Of a stretch of 41,623 nt of DNA, positions 27,416-35,635 are shown in pieces. The notes under the pieces were generated by a model. That model saw nothing but the letters and a program-made list of their open reading frames with translations, did not search any database and was not told the origin of the DNA. The stretch spans positions 1 to 41,623 of the forward strand of contig CALJLV010000204.1 of the NCBI GenBank assembly GCA_937982505.1, written 5' to 3'. Position numbers and translations under genes: made by a program. Position 1 is the first letter of the stretch; each line of letters opens with the position of its first letter. This DNA comes from an uncultured Desulfobacteraceae bacterium. GTDB lineage: Bacteria; Desulfobacterota; Desulfobacteria; Desulfobacterales; UBA2174.

Positions 27416-29188
27416 ATGAAAGCCAAGTGGTTCCCATACGGGCTGGCGGTCTTTTTTCTTCTTTGGATCAATCTTCAATCTTTTTCCAGCGTCGCCGCCG
27501 AAGATCAGACCCGGCGCGTTGAACGCGACACCAGCGGTGACGGCAGGATCGACCAGGTGGCCCATGTCGACCGCCAGAACCGGCCCGTCCGCCTGGAAAT
27601 CGATGCCGACGGGGACGGCCGGTTCGACAAGGTCCAGTTCTATCGGCAGGGAAAGCTGATCCGCATTGAAAACGACCGCGACGGGGACGGCGCCGTTGAC
27701 ACGCGCGACATCTTCGAGGGTGAAAACCGGGTGCGCCACGAACGGTTCACTGCCGCCGGACGGCTGGAGCAGGTCATCGCCTTTGACGACCGCCAGCGCC
27801 CCCTGCGCCTGGAGAAGGACACCACCGGCGACGGCCGCTTCGATACGCGCTATACCTTCGCCGAGGGTCGACTGATCTCATCGACCCGAGACACTGACGG
27901 CGACGACCGGGTCAACGTCTGGCAGACCTACCGTAACGAAGTGCCCGCGGAGCAAAAGACCGACAGCGACGGCGACGGCCGCATCGAAGCGATCGTCTCC
28001 TTCGACGACGCCGGCCAGCCGCGCCTCAGCCGCCACGACAGCGACGGCAACGGCACCCTCGAGACCACGCGCCGCTATGTCAACGGCGAGATCGCCCGCC
28101 AGGAGAAGGACGAAGACGGCGATGGGGCCCCCGAGGTCGTGGTGCACTTTGAAAAGGGACTGCCGGCCCTCCAGCAGAAAGACACCAACGGGGACGGCCG
28201 CTTCGACGTAAAAACCACCTACCAGAAGGGGACCCCCCAGAAAGAGGAAGCCGATACCAACCACGACGGGGCCCCGGATCGCTTCGTGGTTTTCGACGCC
28301 CAGGGGCAACCGTTGAAACTGGAGGAAGACAGCCGCCACACTGGCCGCATCGACCGGATCCACCACTTTCGCGGCGGGGTCCTGGACCAGGTGATCGCCG
28401 ACGGGGACGGCGACGGCTTTCTGGAAACCGCCACCTTCTACAAGGGCGGCCGCCCCGCCGCCCAGACCCAGGACCAGAACCGCGACGGCCGCCCCGACGT
28501 GACGATCTTCTTCAACCAGAGGGGCGAGAAGGCCCGCGTGGAAAGCGACACCAATTTCTCCGGCCGCGTGGATGCCTGGGAGTTCTACGAGGGGCAGGCG
28601 CTGGTGCGGGCCGAGCGCGACGGCAATCACGACGGCCGGGTGGATCTGAAGGTTTACTACCATGACGGCGCGCAGCACCGGCTGGTCCGGGACCGGGACC
28701 AAGACGGCACCTTCGAAACCACCCAGTGGTTCGATCGTCCCCCCTGGTCCATGGTGATGGAGGTGGACGCGGACCGGAACGGGTCACCCGAAGGCCGCTA
28801 CCACTACCAGGACGGGGTCCTGAGAGAGAAAATGATCGATGAAGACGCCGACGGCCGCTTCGATCTCAAGGAAACCTACAGTCCACAGGGGAAAATCGTC
28901 CGCTGTGAAGAGGCGCCGGATGCCGGCGATCGGTTTACCCTGGTGTGGACCTACGACGATAACGAATCTGCCGTGCGCGCCGAAAGGGACCGCGACGGCG
29001 ACGGCCGGGTGGACGTCTGGTACACCTACCGGCAAAACCGGTTGGCGCAGGTGGCCGAGGACACCGACGGCGACGGCCAAGCGGACCTGTGGGAGGACTA
29101 CGACGAGGCCGAAGCCCTGGTGAAACGGTCCCGGGACCTGAACGGCGACGGCCGGCCGGATCTCGAGGAAACGGTCGGCGGCGATTAG
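27416..29188 (+). CDS. Exported protein of about 21 DxDGDGR calcium-loop-like repeats
   Basis: A 590-aa protein with a signal peptide (residues 1 to about 28, MKAKWFPYGLAVFFLLWINL...) followed by about 21 units of 22-25 residues. Each unit has an EF-hand/thrombospondin-type-3-like loop D-x-[DN]-x-D-G-R-x-D and a short strand pair with a 'Y/F-x-x-G' turn, e.g. DTDGDGQADLWE, DEDADGRFDLKE, DTNGDGRFDVKT. The loops have Asp at positions 1, 3, 5 and 9 as in Ca-binding EF-hands; only some have the Glu at 12. It should bind divalent or trivalent cations in the periplasm or at the surface. First gene of the TonB operon, 18 bp before exbB. ATG 27416 is preceded by an adjacent TTG; neither has a clear RBS. 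No exact family is known to me. Confidence 0.85.
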   Translation: MKAKWFPYGLAVFFLLWINLQSFSSVAAEDQTRRVERDTSGDGRIDQVAHVDRQNRPVRLEIDADGDGRFDKVQFYRQGKLIRIENDRDGDGAVDTRDIFEGENRVRHERFTAAGRLEQVIAFDDRQRPLRLEKDTTGDGRFDTRYTFAEGRLISSTRDTDGDDRVNVWQTYRNEVPAEQKTDSDGDGRIEAIVSFDDAGQPRLSRHDSDGNGTLETTRRYVNGEIARQEKDEDGDGAPEVVVHFEKGLPALQQKDTNGDGRFDVKTTYQKGTPQKEEADTNHDGAPDRFVVFDAQGQPLKLEEDSRHTGRIDRIHHFRGGVLDQVIADGDGDGFLETATFYKGGRPAAQTQDQNRDGRPDVTIFFNQRGEKARVESDTNFSGRVDAWEFYEGQALVRAERDGNHDGRVDLKVYYHDGAQHRLVRDRDQDGTFETTQWFDRPPWSMVMEVDADRNGSPEGRYHYQDGVLREKMIDEDADGRFDLKETYSPQGKIVRCEEAPDAGDRFTLVWTYDDNESAVRAERDRDGDGRVDVWYTYRQNRLAQVAEDTDGDGQADLWEDYDEAEALVKRSRDLNGDGRPDLEETVGGD

Positions 29189-29206
29189 CTTCAAAGGAGA
29201 AAGCGC

Positions 29207-29869
29207 GTGTTCGATCTGCTCGCCAAGGGGGGCGTGCTGGTGGGCCCCATTGTGTTGTGTTCCGTCATTGCCCTGGCGCTGTTTCTCGAGCGCCTCGTGC
29301 GCCTGAGCCGGGTCAGGATCCGCGGCAACGGTCTCGTCGGCCAGGTCTCGCGTCACCTGAAAAATGGGGAGGACCACCAGGCCTATGAACTGGCCAGTCA
29401 AGACGGGTCTCCCCTGGGACGGATTTTCACCCAGGCCATGGAGGTCAAGAACCAGGACCGCGAAACCCTGGAAACGGTCCTGGCCCATGCCACCGAGGCC
29501 GAAGCCCGAGATCTGTCGCGCTATCTGCAGGCGCTGGCCACCATCGGCAACATCACCCCGCTGCTGGGACTGCTGGGCACCGTGCTGGGCATGATCAAAG
29601 CCTTCATGGTCATTCAGGAGATGGGCGGCAAGGTCAACGCGGCGGTCCTGGCCGGCGGGATCTGGGAGGCCATGCTCACCACGGCCCTGGGATTGGCGGT
29701 GGCCCTGCCCACCATGGTGGCCCACAGCTACCTGGTGGCCCGGGTGGATCGCTACGAAGCCCAGCTCCAGGAGGGCACGGTGGTGTTTCTGAAATCCATC
29801 GGGTCCCGCGCCCGCGAGCGAAACCCCGGCGATGCGGTCCCGCCGCTTGCCCGCCCGACAAGGAATTGA
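29207..29869 (+). CDS. exbB: ExbB/TolQ-family proton channel
   Basis: A 220-aa inner-membrane protein with an N-terminal helix (VLVGPIVLCSVIALALFLERL), a cytoplasmic helical segment and two C-terminal helices containing GNITPLLGLLGTVLGMIKAF and WEAMLTTALGLAVALPTMVAHSYL, the conserved MotA/TolQ/ExbB proton-channel core. It powers TonB with the proton gradient together with ExbD coded 3 bp downstream. Start GTG at 29207 with AAAGGAG seven bases upstream. The C-terminal ~15 residues are a low-complexity tail. Confidence 0.93.
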   Translation: MFDLLAKGGVLVGPIVLCSVIALALFLERLVRLSRVRIRGNGLVGQVSRHLKNGEDHQAYELASQDGSPLGRIFTQAMEVKNQDRETLETVLAHATEAEARDLSRYLQALATIGNITPLLGLLGTVLGMIKAFMVIQEMGGKVNAAVLAGGIWEAMLTTALGLAVALPTMVAHSYLVARVDRYEAQLQEGTVVFLKSIGSRARERNPGDAVPPLARPTRN

Positions 29870-29872
29870 GTC

Positions 29873-30280
29873 ATGATCCGCCCCGTCAAGCGCAGGGCAC
29901 GGTATCCGATCCAGATGCCCATGACGCCGCTCATCGACATCGTCTTCATGCTGCTGATCTACTTTCTGCTCACCACCAACTTCATGGTGGACGAGGGGAT
30001 CAAGGTCAAGCTGCCCCAGGCCAATGCCGCGGCGCCCCAGACCGAAGAGGTGATCACGGTGTTCGTCGACGCCCAGGGCCGGGCCTTTCTTGAAAACGAG
30101 GAAGTCTCCCTCGGGCAGCTTTTCGACCGGCTCAGGGAGAAACTCGGTTCGCGGCCAGACCCGCTGGTGGTGGTCCGCGCCGACCGGGCGGTGGTCCTCA
30201 ACAAGGCCGTTCGGGTGATGGACATCGCCAAAGCCGCCGGCGCCGGCCGGCTCTGCCTGGCCACGGAAAAGGACCTTTGA
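29873..30280 (+). CDS. exbD: ExbD/TolR-family protein
   Basis: A 135-aa protein with the family's single N-terminal helix (MPMTPLIDIVFMLLIYFLLTTNFM). The Asp in 'PLIDIVF' is the essential proton-path residue. The periplasmic domain continues to VMDIAKAAGAGRLCLATEKDL, the usual ExbD end. Works with ExbB and TonB of the same operon. Confidence 0.94.
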   Translation: MIRPVKRRARYPIQMPMTPLIDIVFMLLIYFLLTTNFMVDEGIKVKLPQANAAAPQTEEVITVFVDAQGRAFLENEEVSLGQLFDRLREKLGSRPDPLVVVRADRAVVLNKAVRVMDIAKAAGAGRLCLATEKDL

Positions 30281-30285
30281 TCCGA

Positions 30286-30978
30286 ATGGTGCCGAGATCC
30301 GGGCCCAACTGGCTGCTGAGAACGCTGATCGTCTTCTCCCTGGGAGTTCACCTCGTGGTGCTGATTCAGCTTTCCGGCATCTACCGGACCCGCGCCCTGA
30401 CGTATATCGAAACGACCCTGCAAAACATTCACCGGCCCCCGCTGCGGGATATCCCCCGGCCCCGGCCGAGGCCCAGGGCGCCGGAACCCGGCGCACAGGT
30501 TTCCAGACTCAGCGTGGTCCAGCAGCCTTTTCCCCGGATGCCCCCCCCGACGCCCAGTGCCGCGCCCGATTCCCGGCCGTCCCCCCCCGGCGAACGCATC
30601 GGCGTGCCGGACATCCCCCGGACCCCGGCGGTGGCGGCATCCGACTGGGCTCCGGTACTCCAGGCTGCGGAAGCGCCCAGCCAGTTCATGACCCCTGACA
30701 GCTACCTGGAAATGGTGCGCCTGCGAATCGAAAGCCGCAAGCGCTATCCCGAGGCGGCCAGGAAGGCCCGAATCGAAGGCCGAGTGGCGATCCGCTTCGT
30801 CCTGGCCGCCGACGGCAGCGTGCGGGACCTGGCGGTGACGCGCGCCGCGCGAAACGACACCCTGAACGCGGCCGCCCTGGAGGCCGTACGCCAGGCGGTC
30901 CCCTTTCCCCGGCCGCCGGCGAATCTCTTCAAAAAGGATCTGGCGCTCGAACTGACCATCGTCTTTGAACTGACTTGA
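30286..30978 (+). CDS. tonB: TonB-family energy transducer
   Basis: About 230 aa. One N-terminal membrane helix (LLRTLIVFSLGVHLVVLIQL), a Pro/Arg-rich periplasmic spacer (residues ~45-110, PRPRPRAPEP...PPPTPSAAPDSR) and a C-terminal TonB domain (RYPEAARKARIEGRVAIRFVLAADGSV...) that reaches the TonB box of outer-membrane receptors. The start is uncertain: TTG at 30277 overlaps the exbD stop (TTGA) but sits only 3 nt from AAGGA; ATG at 30286 is 12 nt away. Confidence 0.9.
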   Translation: MVPRSGPNWLLRTLIVFSLGVHLVVLIQLSGIYRTRALTYIETTLQNIHRPPLRDIPRPRPRPRAPEPGAQVSRLSVVQQPFPRMPPPTPSAAPDSRPSPPGERIGVPDIPRTPAVAASDWAPVLQAAEAPSQFMTPDSYLEMVRLRIESRKRYPEAARKARIEGRVAIRFVLAADGSVRDLAVTRAARNDTLNAAALEAVRQAVPFPRPPANLFKKDLALELTIVFELT

Positions 30979-31055
30979 GCGGGAAAAGGGGGTCAACCAA
31001 CAGGCTCGCAGTCGCATCAGAACGGAAAACCAACCCAACTTCAAAGGAGGCGAAA

Positions 31056-33143
31056 ATGTTTCGAACCGCAAGGATGAAGCCAACCCGCGTGGTGGTGAGC
31101 ACGCTGCTGATGGCGCTGGCACTCCTGGTACCCGCGGCGGGCGCCCAAGACGACAAGGGCTACCAGGAGTATTCGCTGGGCGAGATCGTCGTCAGCGGCA
31201 GGAGTTCGGCGGTGCGCGAGATCACCGTCGCCAACGAAATCCGGACCGAGGATTTCGAGGCGGTCAACGCCGAGAGCGTGGCCGACGCTCTGACCCACGT
31301 CCCGGGAGTCCAGGTCACCTACGGCCGCAAGTACTTTCCCAGCGTCAACATCCGCGGATTCGACCAGAACCGGATCCTGACCCTCATCGACGGTGTGCCC
31401 TACTATGAGACCAAATACGGCGGGATGGACCTCAACCAGATCGGGCTGGAGTCGGTGGCCCGCATCGACGTGGTCAAGGGGGCCCCTTCGGTCCTCTACG
31501 GCCCCAACGCCCTGGGCGGGGTGGTGAACATCATCACCAAAGAGCCCACCGAGAAGCCGCACCTGTCCGCAACGGTGGAATACGGCCTCGACGGTCTGGA
31601 CGACGCCTACAAGGCGTCCATCTCCCACGGCCGCAAGGTGGGCAATTTCAACTACTGGCTCAGCTATTCGCATCGGCAGTGGGATTCCTGGGATCTTTCC
31701 GACGATTTCGCCCCGCGCATCGGCCAGATCAGACGCCGGCCCGGCGGCACGACCAGCACGCGCATCGAAGATGGCGGAGAACGGGAAAATTCGGATTACA
31801 GAACCGACAATTTCTGGGGCAAAATGGGCCTGGAGCCCTCAGCGGATACGGAAGTCTATGTCAATTTTCACTACATCAGCAGTGAAAAGGGGGACGCCCC
31901 CAACCTGGACCGGGTGAACGTCTTCCCCGATTTCACCCAGTTCGACCGCATCACTGACTACGACGACTGGGGCGTCGACCTGAGCGCCAAACACGCCTTT
32001 TCCGAACGCTTCGACCTGCAGGCCAAGCTCTACTACCATGACCACAGCGACGATTACACCTCCTACGCGGATCAGACCTATTCGCGCGTCGTGGCGGTGA
32101 GCACTTACAAGGACGACATCCTCGGCGGGATGCTGCTGGGAGATTTCCGGCCCGTGGACTGGGACGCGCTGAGGTTCTCCCTGCATTACAAGAAGGACAC
32201 CCACGAGCAGCGCGATCTGGAGACCCTGCCCTTCGCCGAAAGCTACGCCTACACCGGCTCCATGGGCCTGGAAAACGAAATGACCCTTCTCGACGACAGG
32301 CTCTCGGTGGTGGCCGGGGTCAGCTATGACTGGTTCGATGTGCGCAAGGCCGACGAGGACGTCAACAACGACGGCAACATCGTCGATTCGGGGACCCCGG
32401 GAACCCGTGATGAGCTCAACCCCATGATCGGAATGACCTACGAGGTGGTGGACCGTGTAAAGCTTTTCGCCTCGGTGGCCAAGAAGACCCGCTTCCCCAC
32501 CCTGAGCCAGTTGTACAGCGGCAATATCCCCAACCTGGACCTCAGCGCCGAAACCGCCATCAACTATACCGCCGGTCTCTCCTGGCGCTACCGGGACCTG
32601 ATGAGCGTGGAGTTGGCGCCGTTCTTCCATGACATTTCGGATTTCATCACCCGTGAGGTCCCCCCGGAGGAAAACCCCTATTCCCAGTACAAGAATCACG
32701 ACGAGGTGGAGATGCAGGGGGTGGAGGTCAACGCGGTGATCACCCCGATGGAAGACCTCAGTTTCAAGCTGGGCTGCATGTACAACGATGCCGACAACAA
32801 GAGTCCGGGACGGGTCAGCGATGAGGTGCTTGGCGTGCCCCAATACACCTTCAACTTCGGTGTCCAGTACACCCTTCCGGTCATCGGCACCCGGCTCAAC
32901 GGGAACATGCTCTACCTGGGCAAATCCTACCGCCAGCTGCCCACCCCCGCGGATCCGAAGCTGGAGGTGATCGAAAACGAGAGCTACCAGCTGTGCAACA
33001 TCAAGATCACCCAACCGTTGCTGTCCGATCGCATGGAGGCCTTTCTGGCCGTGGACAACCTGTTCGACGAAAATTACGAACCCAACAGCGGCTATCCGGC
33101 CCCCGGCATGAGCATGTGGCTGGGGCTGAGCTTCCGGATGTGA
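31056..33143 (+). CDS. TonB-dependent outer-membrane receptor
   Basis: A 695-aa receptor with a signal peptide (cut after ...PAAGA near residue 29), an early strand YSLGEIVVSGRSS that may serve as TonB box, the plug domain (EIRTEDFEAVNAESVADALT to GPNALGGVVNIITK, about residues 50-165) and a 22-strand barrel ending ...MSMWLGLSFRM. Sequence resembles cobalamin/siderophore/metal-complex receptors but the ligand cannot be named. No internal CPS or Cys motif. Start 31056 has AAAGGAGG six bases upstream. It is driven by the TonB/ExbBD coded just upstream and faces the FecBCE-like importer at the end of the operon. Confidence 0.93.
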   Translation: MFRTARMKPTRVVVSTLLMALALLVPAAGAQDDKGYQEYSLGEIVVSGRSSAVREITVANEIRTEDFEAVNAESVADALTHVPGVQVTYGRKYFPSVNIRGFDQNRILTLIDGVPYYETKYGGMDLNQIGLESVARIDVVKGAPSVLYGPNALGGVVNIITKEPTEKPHLSATVEYGLDGLDDAYKASISHGRKVGNFNYWLSYSHRQWDSWDLSDDFAPRIGQIRRRPGGTTSTRIEDGGERENSDYRTDNFWGKMGLEPSADTEVYVNFHYISSEKGDAPNLDRVNVFPDFTQFDRITDYDDWGVDLSAKHAFSERFDLQAKLYYHDHSDDYTSYADQTYSRVVAVSTYKDDILGGMLLGDFRPVDWDALRFSLHYKKDTHEQRDLETLPFAESYAYTGSMGLENEMTLLDDRLSVVAGVSYDWFDVRKADEDVNNDGNIVDSGTPGTRDELNPMIGMTYEVVDRVKLFASVAKKTRFPTLSQLYSGNIPNLDLSAETAINYTAGLSWRYRDLMSVELAPFFHDISDFITREVPPEENPYSQYKNHDEVEMQGVEVNAVITPMEDLSFKLGCMYNDADNKSPGRVSDEVLGVPQYTFNFGVQYTLPVIGTRLNGNMLYLGKSYRQLPTPADPKLEVIENESYQLCNIKITQPLLSDRMEAFLAVDNLFDENYEPNSGYPAPGMSMWLGLSFRM

Positions 33144-33181
33144 CACCCCCCGAACCCTTGGCCAGGAACAATCCTTCCGGC

Positions 33182-33207
33182 GACCCCGCCCGCCCCGGGG
33201 CGGGGTC
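33182..33207 (+). other. GC hairpin between receptor and phosphatase genes
   Basis: Nine-base arms GACCCCGCC / GGCGGGGTC with an 8-nt loop, without a T-run, 15 bp before the next start codon. It is probably an RNA-stability or partial-termination element that sets the expression level of the downstream genes relative to the receptor. Confidence 0.45.
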
Positions 33208-33222
33208 CGCTCAAGAGCGACA

Positions 33223-34551
33223 ATGACCCGCAAACACGCCACCACCTTTGGCATCCTTTTGGGCTGGATCGCTCTGATCGCGGCCGGCTGCGCGGTGGGC
33301 GCCATCCCCCAGGCCAGCCCAAACGGTTCCGGTCCGGCGGTTGGCGAGCCGGTCGCCCGGGCCTCGACAGCCCCCGAACCGCGCGACACCCCCGAGCGCA
33401 TCATCCTGAACCTCACCGCCGCCCCGGCCACCAGCCAGGCGGTCACCTGGCGCACCGAGGCGCAGACGGCCACGCCCCGGTCCCAGATCGCCAGGGCCGA
33501 CGGATCCGGCGCCTTTGATGCCCGGGCGCGCACCGTGGACGCCGAGAGCCTTTCGGTGGTCCTGGGAGACGGCCGCCGGGTCCACCACCATCGGGTGATC
33601 TTCGAGGGGCTGGAACCCGAAACCCGTTACGCCTACCGGGTGGGGGCCGGGCAGACCTGGAGCGAGTGGAACCATTTCGAAACCGCCGGCACCGCTTCGT
33701 CGCCTTTTTCCTTCGTCTATTTCGGCGACCCCCAGGAAGAGGTGCTTTCCAAGTGTGCGCGCGTTTTCCGCGCCGCCTTCAAAAAAGCCCCGGAGGCCGA
33801 TTTCTGGCATTTCGTCGGCGACCTGGTGGACAACGGCGACCGGGACGAAGAGTGGGCCGAGCTCTTCGAGGCCCTGGGCTGGATCCCGCGCACCACCCCT
33901 CTGATCCTCCTGCCCGGCAACCACGAATACCCCGACAAACGTTTCGTCCACGGCCCCGCCTATCGACTCTTCCCCCTGTGGCGGCCGCACTTCACCCTGC
34001 CCGAAAACGGACCTGCCGGGCTCGAGGAGACCGTCTATCGCATCGATTATCAGGGCACCCGCCTGGTGATGCTCAACGGCAACGAAAAACTCGAGGAACA
34101 GGCCGCGTGGCTGGATCGGATTCTGGGGCTCGACCCCCAGCACTGGACCATCGTCGCCATCCATCAGCCGATCTATTCGACGGGCAAGCACCGCGACAAA
34201 ACTCTCCTGGAAAATCTGTTCGTCCCCATCTTCGACCGTCACGGAGTGGATCTGGTACTCCAGGGGCATGACCACACCTACAGCCGCAGTTTCAAACTCC
34301 GAGGGGGCCAGAGGGTCGGACCGGATCAACCCGGCACCGTCTACGTGATCTCGGTGAGCGGCCCCAAGTCCTATCCCGTCAACCCACGCCATCTGGCACG
34401 GATGGCCAGAACCGGCACCGGCCGTCAATTGTTCCAGGTGATCCGCGTTTCTGCCGGGCGGCTCGCCTACGAAGCCTTCGACGCCGCCGGGGAGCTGTTC
34501 GATGCCATGGAGCTGAAAAAAGAATCCCCCCGGAAAGCCGATTCCCCATGA
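33223..34551 (+). CDS. Purple-acid-phosphatase-like metallophosphoesterase, lipoprotein
   Basis: A 442-aa exported protein. The signal peptide ends in IALIAAGC, so Cys23 is a likely lipid anchor. An FN3-like N-terminal domain (about residues 58-145, ILNLTAAPATSQAVTWRTE...PETRYAYRVG) is typical of purple acid phosphatases, followed by the calcineurin fold with FGDPQ, GDLVDNGD, GNHEY, AIHQP and GHDHTY, i.e. the full set of dinuclear metal ligands. It should cleave phosphomono- or diesters in the periplasm. The 3' end overlaps the next gene by ATGA. Confidence 0.9.
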   Translation: MTRKHATTFGILLGWIALIAAGCAVGAIPQASPNGSGPAVGEPVARASTAPEPRDTPERIILNLTAAPATSQAVTWRTEAQTATPRSQIARADGSGAFDARARTVDAESLSVVLGDGRRVHHHRVIFEGLEPETRYAYRVGAGQTWSEWNHFETAGTASSPFSFVYFGDPQEEVLSKCARVFRAAFKKAPEADFWHFVGDLVDNGDRDEEWAELFEALGWIPRTTPLILLPGNHEYPDKRFVHGPAYRLFPLWRPHFTLPENGPAGLEETVYRIDYQGTRLVMLNGNEKLEEQAAWLDRILGLDPQHWTIVAIHQPIYSTGKHRDKTLLENLFVPIFDRHGVDLVLQGHDHTYSRSFKLRGGQRVGPDQPGTVYVISVSGPKSYPVNPRHLARMARTGTGRQLFQVIRVSAGRLAYEAFDAAGELFDAMELKKESPRKADSP

Positions 34552-35633
34552 CCCGCAAGCTTCTCCCGATCCTCCTGGCCGCCGCCGTCGTGGCCGGCTT
34601 GGCCATCGGCTACCGCCAGAGCCGCAAGGACTACTACGACTACCTGACCATGTCCGGGGCCACGCCCCTGGCCGTGGCCCGGCGGGTGCCTTCCCACGTC
34701 CGCCTGGAGATCGACGGGTTGACCAAGAGGCCCTACCAGTTTTCCGGAGACGCCCTCAACGCCCTGGCCCCCACCCGGATCCGCACCCGGGAAATCTCGC
34801 CGGACGGCGAGTATCTGGGGGCCTACATCCACGTGGGGATCCCGGTCTTCAACCTTCTGGAGGGCATCGCCCCCCAGAAGCCGACGCATTCAGCCTTCGA
34901 CCAGCCCACCGATATTTTGGTGACCTTCCATTCGGCCACGGGCAAAAAGGCGTATTTCAGCTTCAACGAGCTGATCATGACCGGCGACGGCCAACCGCCG
35001 ACCCTGGCGTTCAGCCGAACGCCGGTGATGCCCACCAACGAGACAGTGCGGGCGAGCTACACCGCCAACCGGTTCATGGCGGACCTGACCGGGCTGCGTC
35101 TGATCTGCCCCAAGGAGCCGGACACGGCGCGCTACCTGGACGATGTGGTCCGCATCTCCTACGACGGGATTGCCGTTGATGAAAAGCCGCTGCCGCCGCG
35201 GAAGAAAAAATTCGTCTGCCACAGCGACAGCGTCACGTGCAGCGACGGCCGGCGCCGTTTCCCGGCACGATTCGAAACCCTCCACCGGGCCGCGGCCCCC
35301 CGGTGGATCCGCATCGGCCACGGCCACGGGGTCGACGACATCGTCCGGGCCGAAGGATTCGACCTGGGCGACTTTCTCAACACCAACTTCCCCGAGGCCG
35401 GACCAAATGATTTCTTCCTCTTTGTCGCCTGTGACGGGTACCGGGCGCTGTTCTCGGGTCGCGAGATCTTTGCCACCCCCGACGGCGCCGCCATGATGAT
35501 CGCCGACCGCATCGACGGTCAGCCGCCGGCCGATGGATACATGCTGGCGCCCACGGCGGACTATTTTTCGGATCGCGCCATGTGGGGCCTGGCCCACGTG
35601 GTCTGGATCCGCCGCGCCGAGATCGAGAGCTGA
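34548..35633 (+). CDS. Exported protein with tandem sulfite-oxidase-like (SUOX fold) domains
   Basis: A 361-aa protein anchored by one N-terminal helix (LLPILLAAAVVAGLAIGY). Residues 48-155 follow the molybdopterin-oxidoreductase (SUOX) fold: VRLEIDGLTKRPYQFSGDAL, then HVGIPVFNLLEGIAP where the family has 'WxGVPLxxLL', then a strand pair before the 'LAF' turn. The Cys that binds molybdopterin in the family ('CVxGW') is missing. The second half (GDFLNTNFPEAGPNDFFLFVACDGY...MIADRIDGQPP...AHVVWIRRAEI) repeats a similar pattern, so two such domains may be fused. A Cys pair (FVCHSDSVTC) lies between. Function unknown. Two bp before the CcsA-like gene. Confidence 0.6.
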   Translation: MTRKLLPILLAAAVVAGLAIGYRQSRKDYYDYLTMSGATPLAVARRVPSHVRLEIDGLTKRPYQFSGDALNALAPTRIRTREISPDGEYLGAYIHVGIPVFNLLEGIAPQKPTHSAFDQPTDILVTFHSATGKKAYFSFNELIMTGDGQPPTLAFSRTPVMPTNETVRASYTANRFMADLTGLRLICPKEPDTARYLDDVVRISYDGIAVDEKPLPPRKKKFVCHSDSVTCSDGRRRFPARFETLHRAAAPRWIRIGHGHGVDDIVRAEGFDLGDFLNTNFPEAGPNDFFLFVACDGYRALFSGREIFATPDGAAMMIADRIDGQPPADGYMLAPTADYFSDRAMWGLAHVVWIRRAEIES

Positions 35634-35635
35634 CG

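Noticed and set aside
27280..27522. An 80-aa frame before the repeat protein
   Set aside because: It overlaps the signal-peptide region of the repeat protein in another frame and has no coding character.
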